A DNA stretch of 64,000 nt from an uncultured Roseburia sp. Lineage in GTDB: Bacteria > Bacillota > Clostridia > Lachnospirales > Lachnospiraceae. The DNA lies in assembly GCA_944380515.1 (NCBI GenBank), contig CALWHT010000053.1:1-64000 (forward strand), given 5' to 3'. Under the pieces are notes generated by a model that worked only from the letters and a program-made list of their open reading frames with translations, was not told the DNA's origin and made no database searches. Shown one piece after another: positions 45,327 through 53,361 of the stretch; positions within the stretch are counted from its first letter, which is position 1; the number at the start of each line of letters is the position of its first letter. A program made the translations under genes and the position numbers.

Positions 45327-45893
45327 ATGGAGATTAACAAAAAGCTGGATATTTTTTATGAGGCGGCGATTGCCGCCGCCGAGCGGCAGAGCAGCGATAT
45401 ACTCGAGGAACAAAAAAAGCTTTGCCGGGAATCCCTGGAGGAATACGGGAAAAGCAGGCAGGCGGCGGAGGAGATTGGCGGGCGCATCGCGGCGGACAAA
45501 ATCAAAAAAGAGATAAACCGCAGCATATCCGAGCAGACCTTTCGGTACAAAAAGGCATATCAGGACAGACGGGATCAGAAAAAGAAGGAATTGTTTGACA
45601 GGGTGGAAGAAAAGCTGGAGGCTTACCGCGGGACGGAAGGCTATGAGGATTTTTTGGTCAGGCAGATAGAGAAGGCAAAGCGGTTTGCAGGTGAAAGCGC
45701 TATGACGGTCTATATCAGTCCTTCTGACAGCGCCAGAAGGGCACGGCTTGCCGAGCGCACCGGACAGGAGGTGGCCGTGAGCGACGAGGAGTTTTTCGGC
45801 GGCACCCGCGCGGTGATTCCTTCCAAAAATATTTTGATTGACGAGTCTTTCGCGGGCCGGCTGGCGCACGAGAAGGAAAGGGAAGTATTTTAG
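45327..45893 (+). CDS. ntpE: V-type ATPase subunit E (peripheral stalk)
   Basis: 188 residues. A long N-terminal charged helix (about 1-105) and a small C-terminal globular part (AMTVYISPSDSARRARL, DEEFFGGTRAVIPSKNILID). This is the E subunit layout that pairs with the G/H stalk subunit and binds the A/B head. It begins 13 bases after subunit F. Confidence 0.88.
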   Translation: MEINKKLDIFYEAAIAAAERQSSDILEEQKKLCRESLEEYGKSRQAAEEIGGRIAADKIKKEINRSISEQTFRYKKAYQDRRDQKKKELFDRVEEKLEAYRGTEGYEDFLVRQIEKAKRFAGESAMTVYISPSDSARRARLAERTGQEVAVSDEEFFGGTRAVIPSKNILIDESFAGRLAHEKEREVF

Positions 45894-45920
45894 GGAAAAT
45901 GCTTCGGAATGGAGAGCAGT

Positions 45921-47687
45921 ATGGGAGTAACAGGTAAAATCTACGGAATCAACGGGCCAATCGTTACCATACGGGGCAATCTCGGCTTTAAGATGAACGA
46001 GATGGTGTATGTCGGGCAAATGCGGCTGGTGGGTGAGGTCATCGGACTGACCAGGGAAATGACGACGGTACAGGTATATGAGGAAACCTCCGGCTTAAAG
46101 CCCGGGGACGCGGTCGCCGGGGCCGGCAAGCCGATCAGCGTTACCCTTGCGCCCGGGATTTTAAATAATATTTTTGACGGAATCGAGCGTCCGCTGGAGC
46201 GCATTGCCGAAAAGCACGGGGCATTTATCCCGCGCGGGGCGGATGTGGAATTTCCGGACAGGAAAAAACGCTGGAGCGCGCATATGACGGTGAAGGAAGG
46301 GGAGGAGCTCCCGGAGGGCGCTGTCATTGCCGAGGTTCCCGAGACCAGATCCATTGTGCATAAGGTGATGTTGCCGCCCGGCGTGCGTGGAAGGGTGGAG
46401 CGCGTGCAGCCCGACGGAGAGTATACCGTGTGTGACGAGCTTGCCGCCATCCGTACGCCGGACGGGAAGCTGATAAGCGTTGCCATGCTGCAGGAATGGC
46501 CCATCCGCACGCCGAGACCGGTTGCGGGCAGATATCCGGCAGACCGTCCGCTTGTGACGGGACAGCGTATTTTAGACACGCTGTTTCCGATTGCAAAGGG
46601 AGGCACGGCGGCGCTTCCCGGAGGCTTCGGAACGGGAAAAACCATGACGCAGCATCAGCTTGCGAAGTGGTGTGACGCGGATATTATCATTTACATCGGC
46701 TGCGGGGAGCGCGGCAATGAGATGACGAATGTCCTCGAGGAGTTCGGCGAGCTGGAGGACCCGAAAACCGGAAATCTATTGATGGACAGGACGGTGCTGA
46801 TCGCCAATACCTCAAACATGCCCGTGGCGGCCCGCGAGGCGAGCATTTATACGGGTATCACGCTGGCAGAGTACTATCGGGACATGGGATATCACGTGGC
46901 AATTATGGCGGATTCCACATCCCGCTGGGCGGAGGCTCTGCGGGAGCTTTCGGGGCGTCTGGAGGAGATGCCCGCCGAGGAGGGCTTTCCGGCGTATCTG
47001 GCTTCCCGGTTGTCCGCATTTTATGAGAGGGCGGGCTATGTGAAAAATTTAAACGGCACGGACGGAAGCGTGACGGTTATCGGGGCGGTGTCCCCGCAGG
47101 GCGGTGATTTTTCCGAGCCGGTCACGCAGAATACCAAGCGCTTTGTGCGCTGTTTCCTGGCGCTTGACAAATCGCTTGCCTATGCGAGGCATTATCCGGC
47201 CATCAACTGGCTTACAAGCTATTCCGAATATGTCGGGGATTTATCGGCATGGTACGACGTGAATGCAGGCGAGGATTTTATTTACTGCCGGAATGAAATC
47301 TTAAATATTCTGACGATGGAAAACCGTCTGAACGAAATCGTAAAGCTTATCGGCAGCGATGTGCTGCCGGACGACCAGAAGCTGATATTAGAGATTGCCA
47401 GGGTTATCCGGCTTGGATTTTTGCAGCAGAATGCGTTTCACAGGGAGGACACCTACGTGCCGCTCGCCAAGCAGCTGCGGATGATGGAGGTCATTTTACA
47501 TCTCTACGACCGCTGCAAGGCGCTTGTGGAGCGGAATATGCCGATGGCGCTGCTTCGGGAAAGCGACGTGTTTGAAAAAATCATAGCCATCAAATACGAT
47601 GTTGCCAACGGCGAGCTGGATAAATTTGAAGATTACGACGAAATGATAGAGGAATTTTACCAGCATCTGATGGCGACAAATGCATAG
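45921..47687 (+). CDS. ntpA: V-type ATPase catalytic subunit A
   Basis: 588 residues from ATG 45921, which has GGAG six bases upstream; ATG 45909 overlaps that site. P-loop GGFGTGKTMTQHQLAKW near 235, the non-homologous insert before it, and conserved IYIGCGERGNEM, MADSTSRWAEALRELSGRL and SPQGGDFSEPV. It hydrolyses or makes ATP at the A/B interface. Full length. Confidence 0.97.
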   Translation: MGVTGKIYGINGPIVTIRGNLGFKMNEMVYVGQMRLVGEVIGLTREMTTVQVYEETSGLKPGDAVAGAGKPISVTLAPGILNNIFDGIERPLERIAEKHGAFIPRGADVEFPDRKKRWSAHMTVKEGEELPEGAVIAEVPETRSIVHKVMLPPGVRGRVERVQPDGEYTVCDELAAIRTPDGKLISVAMLQEWPIRTPRPVAGRYPADRPLVTGQRILDTLFPIAKGGTAALPGGFGTGKTMTQHQLAKWCDADIIIYIGCGERGNEMTNVLEEFGELEDPKTGNLLMDRTVLIANTSNMPVAAREASIYTGITLAEYYRDMGYHVAIMADSTSRWAEALRELSGRLEEMPAEEGFPAYLASRLSAFYERAGYVKNLNGTDGSVTVIGAVSPQGGDFSEPVTQNTKRFVRCFLALDKSLAYARHYPAINWLTSYSEYVGDLSAWYDVNAGEDFIYCRNEILNILTMENRLNEIVKLIGSDVLPDDQKLILEIARVIRLGFLQQNAFHREDTYVPLAKQLRMMEVILHLYDRCKALVERNMPMALLRESDVFEKIIAIKYDVANGELDKFEDYDEMIEEFYQHLMATNA

Positions 47688-47741
47688 CGGCAGGGCGTCG
47701 CAGGAACGTGCGCCGGAAAAGACAGGGGGAATCAAAAAGTT

Positions 47742-49139
47742 ATGGCGGTGGAATATCTGGGGTTAAGCGAAATCAATGGACCGCTTATTGCCATTGAGGG
47801 CGTAAAAGGAGCGTTCTACGATGAAATCGTGGAATTTGCCGTGGAGGGAAAAACAAAAAAGCTGGGACGTATCGTGGAAATCAACGAGGACAAAGCCGTC
47901 ATTCAGGTGTTTGAGAGCACGTCGGAAATGTCGCTTTTGAATACCCGCACCGTTCTCACGGGAAAACCGCTTGAAATCGGACTGTCCGAGGATATTTTGG
48001 GAAGGACCTTTGACGGTCTGGGACGTCCGATTGACGGTTTGGGACAGATACGCGCCGAGGTGCGTAAGGATGTCAACGGGCAGCCCTTAAACCCGTGCCG
48101 GAGAGAGTATCCCAGAAACTATATCCGGACGGGAATATCGGCGATCGACGGCCTGACAACGCTGATTCGCGGGCAGAAGCTGCCGATTTTTTCGGGAAAT
48201 GGTCTGCCGCACGATGCGCTTGCCGCGCAGATTGTAGAGCAGGCGAGCCTTGGCGAGGGGGAAGACGGCGGGGAGTTTGCCGTGGTGTTCGCGGCGATGG
48301 GCGTCAAATATGACGTTGCGGAATATTTTAAGCGCAGGTTTGAGGAATGTGGGGCGAGCGGACATGTGGTGATGTTTTTAAATCTTTCCAACGACCCGGT
48401 GGTGGAGCGTCTCGTCACGCCCAAGGTCGCACTGACGGCAGCCGAGTATCTTGCCTTTGAGAAAAATATGCATATTCTTGTGATTTTAACGGATATGACC
48501 TCGTTTGCGGAGGCGCTTCGCGAGGTTTCCTCCCTAAAGGGGGAAATTCCGAGCAGAAAGGGCTATCCCGGCTACCTGTACAGCGAATTTGCCGCGCTTT
48601 ATGAGCGGGCAGGCATTGTAAAGGGGTCTTCCGGCTCTGTGACGCAGATACCGATTCTGACGATGCCGGGCGATGATATTACCCATCCCATTCCCGATTT
48701 GACGGGTTATATCACGGAGGGGCAGATTGTCTTAGAGCGGGCGCTGCACCAGAAAAACATTTATCCTCCGATTAATGTGCTGCCGTCCTTGTCCCGTTTG
48801 ATGAAGGACGGCATCGGGGCGCGGTATACCAGGGAGGATCACCAGGATTTGGCAAACCAGCTCTTTTCTTCCTACGCAAAGGTGGGGGAGGCGAGAGATT
48901 TGGCCAGCGTCATCGGTGAGGAGGAGCTTTCTCCAATTGATAAAAAATATCTGGAATTCGGCACCGCGTTTGAAAAGGTGTTTGTCGGGCAGGGGCCGAT
49001 GGAGAACCGGACCATCGAAGAAACGCTTGATATCGGCTGGGAGCTGCTTGGTATTCTGCCGCGGGAAGAGCTTGACCGTGTAGATACCAAAATTCTGGAA
49101 CGCTATTATTCCGGGAACACATCGGGGGACGAAGCTTAG
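47742..49139 (+). CDS. ntpB: V-type ATPase regulatory subunit B
   Basis: 465 residues. Same fold as A but without a P-loop: the equivalent region reads [38 protein letters not shown] and [18 protein letters not shown] are diagnostic. It forms the hexamer with A. The 54-base gap after A has AGGGGGA about 11 bases before the ATG. Confidence 0.97.
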   Translation: MAVEYLGLSEINGPLIAIEGVKGAFYDEIVEFAVEGKTKKLGRIVEINEDKAVIQVFESTSEMSLLNTRTVLTGKPLEIGLSEDILGRTFDGLGRPIDGLGQIRAEVRKDVNGQPLNPCRREYPRNYIRTGISAIDGLTTLIRGQKLPIFSGNGLPHDALAAQIVEQASLGEGEDGGEFAVVFAAMGVKYDVAEYFKRRFEECGASGHVVMFLNLSNDPVVERLVTPKVALTAAEYLAFEKNMHILVILTDMTSFAEALREVSSLKGEIPSRKGYPGYLYSEFAALYERAGIVKGSSGSVTQIPILTMPGDDITHPIPDLTGYITEGQIVLERALHQKNIYPPINVLPSLSRLMKDGIGARYTREDHQDLANQLFSSYAKVGEARDLASVIGEEELSPIDKKYLEFGTAFEKVFVGQGPMENRTIEETLDIGWELLGILPREELDRVDTKILERYYSGNTSGDEA

Positions 49140-49209
49140 AGCAGAGATGAAATGAATGCAGATGAAAGGTCCGCGGCTGCGCGGGCAACAGAAAGAGTGG
49201 TGAAGCGTC

Positions 49210-49845
49210 ATGGATCCGAATACATTTCCGACCAAGGGAAATCTAATCCTTGCAAAAAACGCCCTTGCGCTGTCGCGCCAGGGCTTTGAGCTGATGGATA
49301 AAAAGAGGAATATTCTTATCCGTGAGCTCATGGGGCTGATTGCCGAGGCCGAGGATATTCAGGAGCAGATTGACGAGACGTATGCCGATGCCTACCGCGC
49401 TCTGCAAAAGGCCAATTTACAGATGGGAATCCACTGGGTGGAGGAAATTTCCATGGCGGTTCCGGTAGAAGACGGAATCCGCATCAAACGGCGCAGTGTG
49501 ATGGGAACGGAAATTCCGAAGGTCGAGTATGAGCGTAAGGAGTTAAAGCCGTCATATTCTTTTTATCATACCAGTATGTCGCTGGATGAGGCCTGCCAGA
49601 AGTTTCAGAAGGTCAAGGAGCTGACGGTGCGTCTCGCCGAGATTGAAAATTCCGCATACCGGCTTGCCTACAATATCAAAAAGACGCAGAAGCGCGCGAA
49701 CGCCCTGCAGAATATCACGATACCGAAATATGAGAGGCTGGCGGGAGAGATACAGGAATATCTGGAGGAAAAAGAGCGTGAGGAATTTACCAGACAGAAG
49801 GTCATCAAAAAAATGCAACGGGCGACAGTGCTACGGCGGGATTGA
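49210..49845 (+). CDS. ntpD: V-type ATPase subunit D (central shaft)
   Basis: 211 residues. FPTKGNLILAKNALALSRQG at the N-terminus and a long antiparallel coiled coil (about 5-75 and 115-205) with NALQNITIPKYERLAGEIQE are diagnostic for V-type subunit D, the rotating axle. It is the last gene of the operon (F-C-I-K-G-E-A-B-D in ntp nomenclature). No clear terminator follows; the IS66 remnant begins 15 bases after the stop. Confidence 0.95.
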   Translation: MDPNTFPTKGNLILAKNALALSRQGFELMDKKRNILIRELMGLIAEAEDIQEQIDETYADAYRALQKANLQMGIHWVEEISMAVPVEDGIRIKRRSVMGTEIPKVEYERKELKPSYSFYHTSMSLDEACQKFQKVKELTVRLAEIENSAYRLAYNIKKTQKRANALQNITIPKYERLAGEIQEYLEEKEREEFTRQKVIKKMQRATVLRRD

Positions 49846-49927
49846 TGCTCGAACAAAACGTAACCGCAGCGACAGATATTTGAGAATAGTTTGTAACTGC
49901 CAAATAATAATGCGGTAAAATTTAAAA

Positions 49928-50424
49928 TTACCCCAGCCCGTGTGCTTTTGCCATCTCAACCATTGTGTAGACTATTGCGCTGGCATTCATCGCATTCTCA
50001 CTGAGATTATTGGTAAAGCTGCAGTGCCCGTCTTCCAGATAGGTCTCTGTTCTGCTGCTCAAGCCACGATCAGAAAGCCTCCAGAACAGGTTTTTCCTTC
50101 TCGAGACGCAGCTGCTTCCCTTTGGGAACAGCGTCGATAAAGTACCGGCGGATATGTGTCCAGCAGGAACAGCGCCTGATGTCCATCCTCGCCGTTCAGG
50201 ATCATCTGCGTACCGCAGAACGGGCAGATCTGGTCTTCTTCCGGAAGAGGGATCATTACTTTTTCAACCGGGAGCCCTTTGAAAAGATCCTCATGCTTGG
50301 ATTTTTCGTCAATCATAAGACGGAGAGATCTGGTCAGTTCAGTCTGTTCAGATACCATTGTTTTCAGTTGTGATACCGTATCTTTCAGCTCTCGAAGCTG
50401 GATATCTTTTGCACTGGAAGCCAT
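49928..50424 (-). pseudogene. IS66 transposase (tnpC) remnant
   Basis: The N-terminus MASSAKDIQLRELKDTVSQL is in frame to about residue 90 and includes the IS66 zinc-finger start EEDQICPFCGTQM. A frameshift follows at YPPVLYRR; the other frame continues with YFIDAVPKGKQLRLEKEKPV and LEAF before a stop. The end piece YLEDGHCSFTNNLSENAMNA and VYTMVEMAKAHGLG is the TnpC C-terminus, itself with a deletion just after LSENA. The catalytic DDE core is lost. Confidence 0.85.
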
Positions 50425-50480
50425 CGTTTCTCTCCTCGGATTTTTCTGTGCAGGATTTCTGCTGAAATCCAGATGATTTT

Positions 50481-50610
50481 TTACTCTGCTTTGAGGGCTT
50501 TGGGCTGGTTAATATCAATCCCGGACATCAGCCAGTCAAACTCGCGCCAGGAGAGATTCCGGACCGCAGACAATATAGATCTTCTCAAGTCCGGAGATGT
50601 CGCCTAACAT
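50481..50610 (-). pseudogene. IS66 tnpB remnant (internal deletion)
   Basis: Begins MLGDISGLEKIYIVCG, typical of TnpB, then jumps with a frame change to the C-terminal segment SWREFDWLMSGIDINQPKAL before TAA. About 75 percent of the usual protein is absent. Confidence 0.8.
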
Positions 50611-50802
50611 GGGAACTCCTGAAGCAGACGGAATGTCCTGGTGAGCAGGGCAGGATCTGCATCATTGCTGATGCGGATCGTGATGTCCTTCATAGCAACT
50701 TCAATCGTATGTGAATTGTCAAGGCATGCCGCTCTGGCGGCATTCATTGATAAGCCTGATCTGTTCCGTCATGGGAACACGGGCTTTGCGAGTACCTGTC
50801 AT
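50604..50802 (-). pseudogene. IS66 tnpA remnant (internal deletion)
   Basis: Starts MTGTRKARVPMTEQIRLINE and hits TGA after 27 codons; the frame then shifts to a C-terminal piece with IEVAMKDITIRISNDADPAL and ends at TAG overlapping the tnpB start, as in intact IS66 elements. The helix-turn-helix middle is gone. Confidence 0.8.
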
Positions 50803-50913
50803 AACTTATCTTCCATAATTGCAGTGAAATAGTCTAAAATATCTATCAGCTACAATTATATGGGGAATCTGAGGATGAGGAAATCTGCAGGAATATTTGG
50901 CGGTTACCCAATA

Positions 50914-51552
50914 TCAACCATTTACTTTCTCCTTTTTCACACAACACAATTCCCATAATTTTTTTCCGCGTTTAAATCGATCATTAGTATATTCCTCCAT
51001 GTGAGTAATATCCCAATTATCAAATAATAACAATAGTTCATCTTCTGTGAAGAATCTTTTCACTCTGTCTTTCACCAAATAAAGATGTTTTTCCAATTCT
51101 ATTCCTTGTCCTGCACCATATGCGATATCATTTATAGAATTCACACGCAAAAGTAAAATTCCTTTCTTATCCAATATTCTACTAATTTCATTAATAATAT
51201 GTAATGTATCATCCCAAGTAAAATAATGTAATGAAAGATCTGATATAACTACCTGAAACGATGATTCTATAAAAGGAAAGTCCTCTTTCATATCCATACA
51301 TGTAGTATTAACCATTGGCAAATTTCTGCTTAAAATATCTAATGCTTCTTTTGAAAAATCGCATGCATGAACATAAATTCCTTCATCCACTAAAATCTTA
51401 CTATCATTTCCAATTCCACTACCTAAATCCAATATTTTTTTACCATGTAATAAAAAAAAATATTTTTCCAACCATGGATCATATTTGTATTCCGTTAATG
51501 CACTGTGTTTCGTTAAATAATGTTCATTCCAATGTTCTCTTTGATTTTTCAC
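50914..51552 (-). CDS. Class I SAM-dependent methyltransferase
   Basis: 212 residues. Motif I KILDLGSGIGNDSKIL near 40, an acidic end of strand 2 (HACDFSKEALDIL), motif IV-like VVISDLSLHYF near 105 and a post-motif helix (EISRILDKKGILLLRV). The substrate is unknown; size and layout fit small-molecule methyltransferases. The gene is visibly A+T-rich, with AAA/AAT/ATA-heavy codons, unlike the neighbouring core genes, suggesting transfer. It lies 4 bases after the unknown ORF upstream, so the two are co-transcribed. Confidence 0.85.
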   Translation of the reverse strand: MKNQREHWNEHYLTKHSALTEYKYDPWLEKYFFLLHGKKILDLGSGIGNDSKILVDEGIYVHACDFSKEALDILSRNLPMVNTTCMDMKEDFPFIESSFQVVISDLSLHYFTWDDTLHIINEISRILDKKGILLLRVNSINDIAYGAGQGIELEKHLYLVKDRVKRFFTEDELLLLFDNWDITHMEEYTNDRFKRGKKLWELCCVKKEKVNG

Positions 51553-51556
51553 TCTT

Positions 51557-51973
51557 TTATCTCCTTAAATAAAATACTCTTTTTGATAGTTCCTCATTGG
51601 AAAAGATAGTATCAAACCAATGCTCAAAATCATTTAATAACTCGCAACTTGCTATAGATTTCTTGGATACTCCACAAGTATTCATTGTTGATAATATTTC
51701 GCTTCTCGACATCAAATAATCTGGCTTAAAATATCCTAAAACCCCATCTTTCCAATCAATAATCATCATTCCCAAAAAGATTTTGTTAATATTAGAGCTT
51801 CTGATTTCAAGTTCCTCCCAATTTAATCTTTCGTATAACCGTTCCCAGCGCTTAATTATCTCTTGGTCTCTTGCTGTATCTTCATGAATAATCAATTTTA
51901 CTTTCTTACATTTAAAATTATAACCTGAAACAATATGGAAGAATCCTTTGCTGTCATATGTCAGAAACTTCAT
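51557..51973 (-). CDS. Unknown A+T-rich protein between fic and the methyltransferase
   Basis: 138 residues from ATG 51973 (AAGGAA directly before it); TTG 52000 is another in-frame start with no ribosome site. It is mixed alpha/beta: KCKKVKLIIHEDTARDQEI, then KIFLGMMIIDWKDGVLGYFK, DYLMSRSEI and a C-terminal helix FEHWFDTIFSNEELSKRVFY. I do not recognise a family. The weak start and lack of a clear N-terminal fold mean it may be the 3' part of a larger gene. Base composition matches the methyltransferase. Confidence 0.55.
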   Translation of the reverse strand: MKFLTYDSKGFFHIVSGYNFKCKKVKLIIHEDTARDQEIIKRWERLYERLNWEELEIRSSNINKIFLGMMIIDWKDGVLGYFKPDYLMSRSEILSTMNTCGVSKKSIASCELLNDFEHWFDTIFSNEELSKRVFYLRR

Positions 51974-52024
51974 TTCCTTGCAGCTTTTAACCTTTGACAA
52001 ACATTTTATTCGAATATTCCAGAG

Positions 52025-53170
52025 TTATGTGTTTTTACGCAGAATATTCAGATATTCAGAGTATGAGTAGATTTTTGCTTTTCCTGCTTTATCTGTCTGC
52101 TTAAGGATCCCTTTTTCCTGGAGAAGAGCCACCGCTTTTGCCACAGTGTTGTATGAGAGTGTCAATGCGGCTGCTGTTTTCTGGATGTCTATGATTGGAT
52201 TTGCCTCAAGGTAAGTGAAAACTTTAAGGACGTTCGGTCTTTGACGACTGGAAATATCATCGAGTAGAGAGATACTTTTGTCGTGAAGTGCCGTGAGTTT
52301 ATCTACAGTCTGGGTTGCATCATCAGCTGATTCAGCAAACGCTTGCAGAAAAAACGTTACCCATTGCTCATAGTCACCCGTGCGTCTGACTTCTGTCATC
52401 CGGTCATAATATTCGATTCGATTCATTTTCAGGTAATACGAAATATATAGGGCAGGTGAGGACAGGACACCTTTTTCCATCAGGAATAACGTGATCAGCA
52501 GTCTTCCAACACGTCCGTTTCCGTCAAGAAAAGGATGGATCGTCTCAAACTGATAGTGGATAAGTGAAGCCCGAATGAGAGGATCCGTATTGCTTTCGCT
52601 GTTCATATATTTTTCCAAGTCAGACATGGCTGTTTGCATATCTTCCGGATTGGGTGGGATATAGCGTGCATTTTTTATAGTACTCCCTTGACCACCGATC
52701 CAGTTTTGAGAATAGCGAAATTCTCCCGGACTTTTTTCCTGACCGCGCACACCATCCATAAGTACAGCATGTGTTTCTTTAATCAGGCGATTGCAAAGGG
52801 GAAGGTTGTCTAAACGTTTGATGGCGAATTCTGTGGCACGGATATAGTTTACGACATCGGATACATTCTGATTGGCATTCTCATCTCTGAGTGGGCCAAG
52901 GATATCATCCAGAGTACACTGCGTACCTTCGATCTGTGAAGACAACAAAGCTTCTTTCCGGACATACATGGTAATAAAAAGATCCATGTTTGGGTTCCTG
53001 CAGGCTAATCCTTCCAGAACGGCGATTTTTCGATTCGCATCGACCAACTTTGCAACCAGGTTTTCATTTAGTTCGATATCCGGAACAGGGGGCAAGGATG
53101 CCGGACGGAATGATTGATATGCCATCTCTCCGGATAAGTTTGTGATGAATGATCCTGCGCGGTTTTGCAT
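52025..53170 (-). CDS. Fic family protein with N-terminal inhibitory motif and winged helix
   Basis: 381 residues. A Fic_N domain with the inhibitory pattern SSQIEG (S-x-x-x-E-G) near 75 classes it as a class II Fic protein. The catalytic HPFLDGNGRVGRLL is intact near 211. The C-terminal about 80 residues form a winged helix (PIIDIQKTAAALTLSYNTVA). Fic enzymes usually transfer AMP to a hydroxyl of a target protein. AAGGAAA lies before the ATG. The wing domain could bind its own control region, where three phased palindromes lie. Less A+T-rich than the two downstream genes. Confidence 0.93.
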   Translation of the reverse strand: MQNRAGSFITNLSGEMAYQSFRPASLPPVPDIELNENLVAKLVDANRKIAVLEGLACRNPNMDLFITMYVRKEALLSSQIEGTQCTLDDILGPLRDENANQNVSDVVNYIRATEFAIKRLDNLPLCNRLIKETHAVLMDGVRGQEKSPGEFRYSQNWIGGQGSTIKNARYIPPNPEDMQTAMSDLEKYMNSESNTDPLIRASLIHYQFETIHPFLDGNGRVGRLLITLFLMEKGVLSSPALYISYYLKMNRIEYYDRMTEVRRTGDYEQWVTFFLQAFAESADDATQTVDKLTALHDKSISLLDDISSRQRPNVLKVFTYLEANPIIDIQKTAAALTLSYNTVAKAVALLQEKGILKQTDKAGKAKIYSYSEYLNILRKNT

Positions 53171-53217
53171 GAGGTTTCCTTTCTCCCACGGAACATGGAA
53201 CTTGAAAATTCTCGCCC

Positions 53218-53246
53218 ATTATAGCATAGAAAACTCAGCGAATCAA
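53218..53246 (-). promoter_or_regulatory. fic promoter
   Basis: On the minus strand: TTGATT (53246-53241), 17-base spacer, perfect TATAAT (53223-53218), about 48 bases before the ATG. Confidence 0.75.
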
Positions 53247-53270
53247 GTTTAGGCGAAATAAAAACAGAAA

Positions 53271-53330
53271 GAAATTTCATAAAATCAAATTAAGTTGAAA
53301 TTTCTGAGACGATTTCCGCAGAGAAATTTC
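53271..53330. repeat. Three GAAATTTC palindromes at exact 26-bp spacing
   Basis: Copies at 53271-53278, 53297-53304 and 53323-53330; start-to-start distance is 26 bp both times. Flanks extend the symmetry (AGAAATTTCA, TGAAATTTCT, AGAAATTTCA). The first is 25 bp upstream of the fic -35 box. Form and placement suggest an operator array, not a coding or terminator element. Confidence 0.75.
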
Positions 53331-53361
53331 AAGTTTAATATGCACTTCAGCCCAGCATTAC

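Larger units (their letters stand above)
49860..50853 (-). mobile_element. Decayed, internally deleted IS66-family element
   Basis: About 1 kb, from GTAACCGCAGCGACAGATAT at the left to the imperfect inverted copy ending CTATCAGCTAC at the right; the ends share GA(C/T)AGATATTT and ACTGC. In minus orientation it holds remnants of tnpA, tnpB and tnpC in the normal IS66 order, each missing its middle. An intact element would be about 2.5 kb. The 8-base flanks (AACAAAAC and AATTATAT) do not match, so no target duplication is seen. It also fills the gap between the V-ATPase operon and the methyltransferase gene. Confidence 0.85.

Noticed and set aside
49643..49918. 91-codon open frame overlapping the end of subunit D
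   Set aside because: It is another frame of ntpD with a basic, low-complexity translation and runs into the IS66 end.
49852..50861. Target-site duplication of the IS66 remnant
   Set aside because: The 8-base flanks AACAAAAC and AATTATAT do not match; ends may have moved or the boundaries are off by a few bases.
51315..51572. 85-codon + strand open frame opposite the methyltransferase
   Set aside because: A+T-rich antisense frame rich in Phe/Tyr/His, no ribosome site; the SAM motif is on the minus strand.
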